Of a stretch of 8,609 nucleotides of DNA, positions 5,993 through 8,609 are shown one piece after another (the first letter of the stretch is position 1; the number at the start of each line of letters is the position of its first letter). The DNA is from UBA6770 sp965661115 (GTDB lineage Bacteria > Bacteroidota > Bacteroidia > Flavobacteriales_G > Salibacteraceae): contig CBFICO010000102.1 of NCBI GenBank assembly GCA_965661115.1, positions 1-8,609 on the forward strand, written 5' to 3'. The translations under genes were made by a program, and so were the position numbers. The notes beneath the pieces were generated by a model. The model did no database searches. It had not been told where the DNA came from and saw only the letters and a program-made list of their open reading frames with translations.

Positions 5993-7113
5993 TTATTTGC
6001 ATTTTTCTTGTAATGCTGCGAAAAATCCTTGATTTCCAAGATCTATTGCCTTTTGCAAATCTGAACAACCATCTTGTCCAATATTGAATTTGGATTGGCC
6101 TCTGTTTCCGTATGCAGAAGCCTTTAAAGTCAAAGGTGCATCCGATGAGTTAATTATGTAACCGAAGTCTTCTATGGCTTTAAAGTACTTGCCAAGTTTT
6201 AGATTCAAAAACCCACGGTTGTTATATGCCTTATAATACTCAGGTTGAAGCTTAATTGCCTCCGAGTAATCCTGAACCGCGCCAGTAAAATCATTGAGGA
6301 ATCGTTTGTTTAGCCCACGATTGTAGAATGCTTCAGATTTTCTTTTTAATTGATCAGTTGGATAAGCGTCTATGGCTGCAGAGTATAGATTGATTGCCTC
6401 TTGATAATTTCCTTTTTGTGAGCTTTGGTACGCTTCGTTGAATAGCTCTACAGCCCTTTCTAAACTCTCTTGAGAATCAGCTTTCAGTATTAATGGCGGA
6501 TTCAATTCAACCATTATTCTTGCGAAATATTCTGTCATTGATTTCACCCTTTGAATCGAGCTTTCGCCATTATAAAAAAGATAATATGCAAAAGCTATAA
6601 ATTTATTATTTACAGAAGCAATCACCGTAGATGCCACATAGACTCTGTTATCCCTTTCACCGGAAAATCTGCCAATTGAAATCATCGAGGGTATATTTTC
6701 AAAAATATAGTAGTGATCTATCAGGACAGGTCGATCTATGCTCAGATTAGTCTTTGTCTTGAGTTCAGATTTAATGCGATCCCAGTTTTCATCAATTACT
6801 TTCTTATATCCAGCCGAAGAAATAACTGAGTCAACTGAACTTATGAATTGGTTATTTATGTTCTGATTTATTAATTTCTTCTCGGTATAAANNNNNNNNN
6901 NATGGTTTGATTTGCATCAATCATAAAATTGTCCACGTGATCTCTAATCTCAGAATAACATTCTGTCATACCTGATAAATCGGGTAAGCAAATTAGATGA
7001 TTGGCAACCATTCTGGGTGTAGGGCAATCTGCTTCTTGAGATTTTAATTCACTGTAAAGCAAGCTTAAAAACGATAAAAAAAGTAATACTCTATTTTGTA
7101 TTAGATTTCTCAT
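5993..7113 (-). CDS. Secreted TPR-repeat protein of unknown function, interrupted by a 10-N assembly gap
   Basis: One gene appears to span the N run at 6892-6901. Before the gap are 70 residues: a signal peptide (MRNLIQNR, a leucine-rich core, probable cleavage near LKS/QEA) and a mature start with C30, C42 and C52. After the gap the frame beginning at 6889 (YTEKKLINQ) is open for 298 residues to the TAA at 5993. Its first ~140 residues form a domain I do not recognise, with a run resembling beta strands around 6685-6560. The last ~155 (6460-6010) are about four TPR repeats, recognisable by EAINLYSAAIDAYP, AFYNRGLNK ... AIKLQP, AYNNRGFLN and AYGNRG ... CSDLQKAIDLGN. TPRs mediate protein binding, and secretion places it in the periplasm or at the cell surface. 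The ATG overlaps the stop of the upstream 59-aa gene by 4 nt (ATGA). Joining the two halves needs a true gap length of 3k+2, so the ten Ns are not the real length. Confidence 0.72.
6892..6901. other. Assembly gap of ten Ns inside the TPR gene
   Basis: Ten undetermined bases. With exactly ten, the upstream frame would run into a stop (FIPRRN then TAA), while the frame starting at 6889 is open for about 300 codons. A true length of 2, 5, 8, 11 and so on would join both halves. The number of Ns is therefore probably a placeholder. Confidence 0.95.
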
Positions 7114-7289
7114 TCTGACTTTTTCTTATTTGGAAACAAGATGAAATAGGCTATCATCACAATAACGATAGCTGGCCATTTGGGATAAAGCTGACCAGTG
7201 TTGTTTGATTGAATTTGCAGGGCTAAGAGTACAAGGAAAACTGCGATTATTATTCCTATGAAAATGATAATTCTTACTGTTCTGTTCAT
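7110..7289 (-). CDS. Small two-helix membrane protein (59 aa), translationally coupled to the TPR gene
   Basis: Start chosen at the ATG at 7289 (MNRTVRIIIF), because it has a short basic N-terminus directly before the first hydrophobic helix. An upstream in-frame ATG at 7322 would place the added residues inside the inverted-repeat structure. The product has a helix at about 6-25 (IIIFIGIIIAVFLVLLALQ), a polar loop with NNTGQLYPKW, a second helix at about 39-52 (PAIVIVMIAYFILF), and a lysine-rich tail NKKKSE. No family is recognised. Its TGA overlaps the ATG of the secreted TPR gene in an ATGA arrangement, which suggests coupled translation and a shared role at the envelope. Being short and unidentified, it could be a chance reading frame, but the overlap and the clean membrane topology support it. 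Confidence 0.55.
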   Translation of the reverse strand: MNRTVRIIIFIGIIIAVFLVLLALQIQSNNTGQLYPKWPAIVIVMIAYFILFPNKKKSE

Positions 7290-7302
7290 GTTTTTAAATG
7301 TT

Positions 7303-7448
7303 GCACAACTTGGGGCTAACACAACTTTTCCGTTTATAAACGTTTGTAAGTGTTTAAAAATGGATAACTGCGTAAGGTTTAATATCGTACTAAACTACGT
7401 CAATCAGTTGGTAAAATCAAAAGTGTTGGTTCTTATAAGCTGTTGTGC
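7303..7448. repeat. Weaker inverted-repeat site at the right end of the island
   Basis: GCACAAC (7303-7309) and GTTGTGC (7442-7448) are perfect 7-bp inverted repeats, and ACTTTT (7324-7329) pairs with AAAAGT (7419-7424). The right end, ATAAGCT then GTTGTGC, resembles the right end of the 5844-5974 site (ATAAGCT ... GTTGTAC). A perfect 12-bp palindrome (CGTTTATAAACG, 7331-7342) lies within. The stem is poorly paired elsewhere, so membership of the same family as the other two sites is uncertain. No gene is seen in 7290-7513 other than this structure and the promoters. Confidence 0.28.
7390..7421 (-). promoter_or_regulatory. Possible promoter for the 59-aa and TPR genes
   Basis: On the - strand a TTTG (7421-7418) is followed after 20 nt by TAGTTTAG (7397-7390), which matches TAnnTTTG at all fixed positions but one. 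Element order and spacing suit a Bacteroidota promoter reading into the leftward genes, with a leader of about 100 nt. Confidence 0.33.
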
Positions 7449-7500
7449 ATTTGTGAAGTAAAATAGCTTCGTTCATTCTCCCAGCTTTCTGATCTAATCC

Positions 7501-7513
7501 TAAATTTGCAGGC
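7501..7513 (+). promoter_or_regulatory. Bacteroidota -7 box directly abutting the rpe start codon
   Basis: TAAATTTG at 7501-7508 is a full match to TAnnTTTG and is followed by CAGGC and then the rpe ATG at 7514. By the usual spacing, transcription would start at about 7512, leaving a leader of only a few bases. A good TTTG -33 element is not visible upstream. The 14-mer CTAAATTTGCAGGC (7500-7513) is identical to that at the rpsO promoter. Confidence 0.55.
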
Positions 7514-8170
7514 ATGAATCCTATTATTGCTCCCTCAATGCTAGCTGCAGATTTCGGAAACCTGCAGCGCGATGTAGAAATGGTAAATCGCTCTGTTGCT
7601 GAGTGGTTTCACATGGATGTTATGGACGGCGTTTTTGTGCCCAACATATCTTATGGTCCAGCCATAATTAAAAAAATGGCGAGCTATACCGATAAGTATA
7701 TCGATACGCATCTGATGATTGTTAATCCAGATAGATATATTCAGGATTACAAAGACGCAGGAACACACAACCTAACCGTGCACTATGAGGCGTGTACGCA
7801 TTTGCACCGTACGGTTCAGGCTATAAAAGCAGCGGGTATGGAAGCAGGGGTTTCCCTTAATCCGCATACTCCGATTCATTTACTAGAAGATATTATTCAA
7901 GATATTGATGTGGTGCTTTTAATGTCGGTAAACCCAGGTTTTGGAGGGCAGAAGTTTATTGAAAATACCATTGGTAAAGTGGCCAAGCTAAAGGATTTGA
8001 TTTTACAAAAGGGGAGTAAAGCCAAAATTGAAATCGATGGAGGCGTAAACACAGAAACTGGCAAACGACTGGTAGAAGTCGGAGCAGAAGTGTTGGTTGC
8101 AGGAAGTTTTGTATTTAAGTCGAATAATCCAGAACAAACTATTCAAGATTTAGCAAATTGCGCATCGTAA
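7514..8170 (+). CDS. rpe: Ribulose-phosphate 3-epimerase
   Basis: Cytosolic TIM-barrel enzyme that interconverts ribulose 5-phosphate and xylulose 5-phosphate in the non-oxidative pentose phosphate pathway. The 218-residue length is typical. Strand 1 is IIAPSMLAADF (4-14). The divalent-metal ligands are H33 and D35 (HMDVMDG), H66 (THLMI) and D175 (EIDGGV); D35 and D175 are the acid/base pair by family knowledge. Phosphate-binding loops NPGFGGQ (140-146), GGV (176-178) and AGS (197-199) are intact. The ATG at 7514 is required because the first barrel strand begins three residues later. The stop overlaps the start of the next gene (TAATG), so the two are cotranscribed and probably coupled. It is the first core + strand gene after the leftward accessory island. 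Confidence 0.97.
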   Translation: MNPIIAPSMLAADFGNLQRDVEMVNRSVAEWFHMDVMDGVFVPNISYGPAIIKKMASYTDKYIDTHLMIVNPDRYIQDYKDAGTHNLTVHYEACTHLHRTVQAIKAAGMEAGVSLNPHTPIHLLEDIIQDIDVVLLMSVNPGFGGQKFIENTIGKVAKLKDLILQKGSKAKIEIDGGVNTETGKRLVEVGAEVLVAGSFVFKSNNPEQTIQDLANCAS

Positions 8171-8609
8171 TGAAAAGATTTAATAAAACATTTTACTGGG
8201 TATTTCTTGTCTTCTTCGTGGCATGTAATACCGTACCCATCACCGGAAGAAAACAATTAAAATTGGTTCCAAATAACCAATTATTGCCCATGAGTTTTGA
8301 GCAGTATCAAGTAGTACTATCCGAGAGCGAACTGAGCTCAAACCCTGTAGAAGTGGATATGATTAAGCGAGTAGGTGAGCGCATTCAAAAAGCTGCCGAG
8401 GAATATTACGCGGAATATAAAATTGAAGACAAATTAGCTGGGTATGAGTGGGAGTACAACCTTATTGTGGACGATCAGGTAAACGCTTGGTGTATGCCTG
8501 GGGGTAAGGTGGCTTTTTATACTGGAATCTTACCCGTTTGTGAAGACGAAACGGGCATTGCCGTGGTAATGGGTCACGAAGTTGCTCATGCCTTAGCAAA
8601 TCATGGAGG
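8170..8609 (+). CDS. M48-family zinc metalloprotease lipoprotein, N-terminal part (3' end outside window)
   Basis: The ATG at 8170 shares its A with the last base of the rpe TAA, and the frame stays open for 146 codons to the window edge. The N-terminus MKRFNK, a hydrophobic core and FVAC with C19 make a lipoprotein signal peptide; after cleavage the protein would be anchored in the envelope, facing the periplasm. The early motif NTVPITGRKQLKLV is typical of this group. The WCMPGGKVAFYTGIL segment (107-121) and the HEVAH zinc site (136-140, HExxH) identify a peptidase M48, of the Oma1/LoiP (YggG) type, likely to degrade or check damaged envelope proteins. The third zinc ligand (a Glu further on) lies outside the window. 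Pairing with rpe looks like shared transcription rather than shared function. Confidence 0.92.
   Translation, partial: MKRFNKTFYWVFLVFFVACNTVPITGRKQLKLVPNNQLLPMSFEQYQVVLSESELSSNPVEVDMIKRVGERIQKAAEEYYAEYKIEDKLAGYEWEYNLIVDDQVNAWCMPGGKVAFYTGILPVCEDETGIAVVMGHEVAHALANHG

Noticed and set aside
5830..6039. 69-codon open frame on the - strand between the TPR and membrane-protein genes
   Set aside because: Its middle is the inverted-repeat element and its start lies inside the end of the TPR gene in another frame; the translation looks non-coding.
7331..7342. Perfect 12-bp palindrome CGTTTATAAACG as a repressor operator
   Set aside because: A single copy in AT-rich sequence within a larger repeat element, with no adjacent regulator gene; not enough to call an operator.
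7258..7461. 67-codon open frame on the + strand with a hydrophobic start
   Set aside because: The hydrophobic start is only the antisense of the 59-aa membrane protein, and the rest runs through the inverted-repeat region.

Overview
The window looks like a piece of a marine or freshwater Bacteroidota chromosome, probably Flavobacteriales. The evidence is low-G+C coding sequence, A-rich translation starts without clear Shine-Dalgarno motifs, and promoter elements of the Bacteroidota type (TAnnTTTG at about -7) in front of several genes. Genus and species cannot be told from the sequence alone.

Left part (1-5229), all on the + strand, is a run of core genes. It holds the 3' end of formate-tetrahydrofolate ligase (fhs) and its terminator; class I fructose-bisphosphate aldolase (fbaB) with the acetyl-CoA carboxylase beta subunit (accD) 27 nt behind it; then ribosomal protein S15 (rpsO) and polynucleotide phosphorylase (pnp), each closed by a strong intrinsic terminator. 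Together these cover one-carbon metabolism, glycolysis/gluconeogenesis, the committed step of fatty acid synthesis, the small ribosomal subunit and RNA turnover.

Middle part (about 5230-7450) is an accessory island with all its genes on the - strand. Reading leftwards it holds a 59-aa two-helix membrane protein, a secreted TPR protein that overlaps it by 4 nt and is interrupted by a 10-N assembly gap, and a 167-aa four-helix membrane protein. I recognise none of these beyond the TPR repeats and topology. Between and around them lie three long imperfect inverted-repeat structures (5242-5335, 5844-5974, 7303-7448). The middle one is built like an integron attC site: outer AAC/GTT boxes, unpaired spacers, an 18-pair stem with one bulged base, and a long terminal loop. 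The island therefore resembles a small array of gene cassettes without an integrase in view. This is the most interesting part of the window.

Right part (7501-8609) returns to core + strand genes: ribulose-phosphate 3-epimerase (rpe), whose promoter -7 box ends only 5 nt before the ATG, suggesting a nearly leaderless mRNA, and a 3'-truncated M48-family lipoprotein metalloprotease whose ATG overlaps the rpe stop codon (TAATG).
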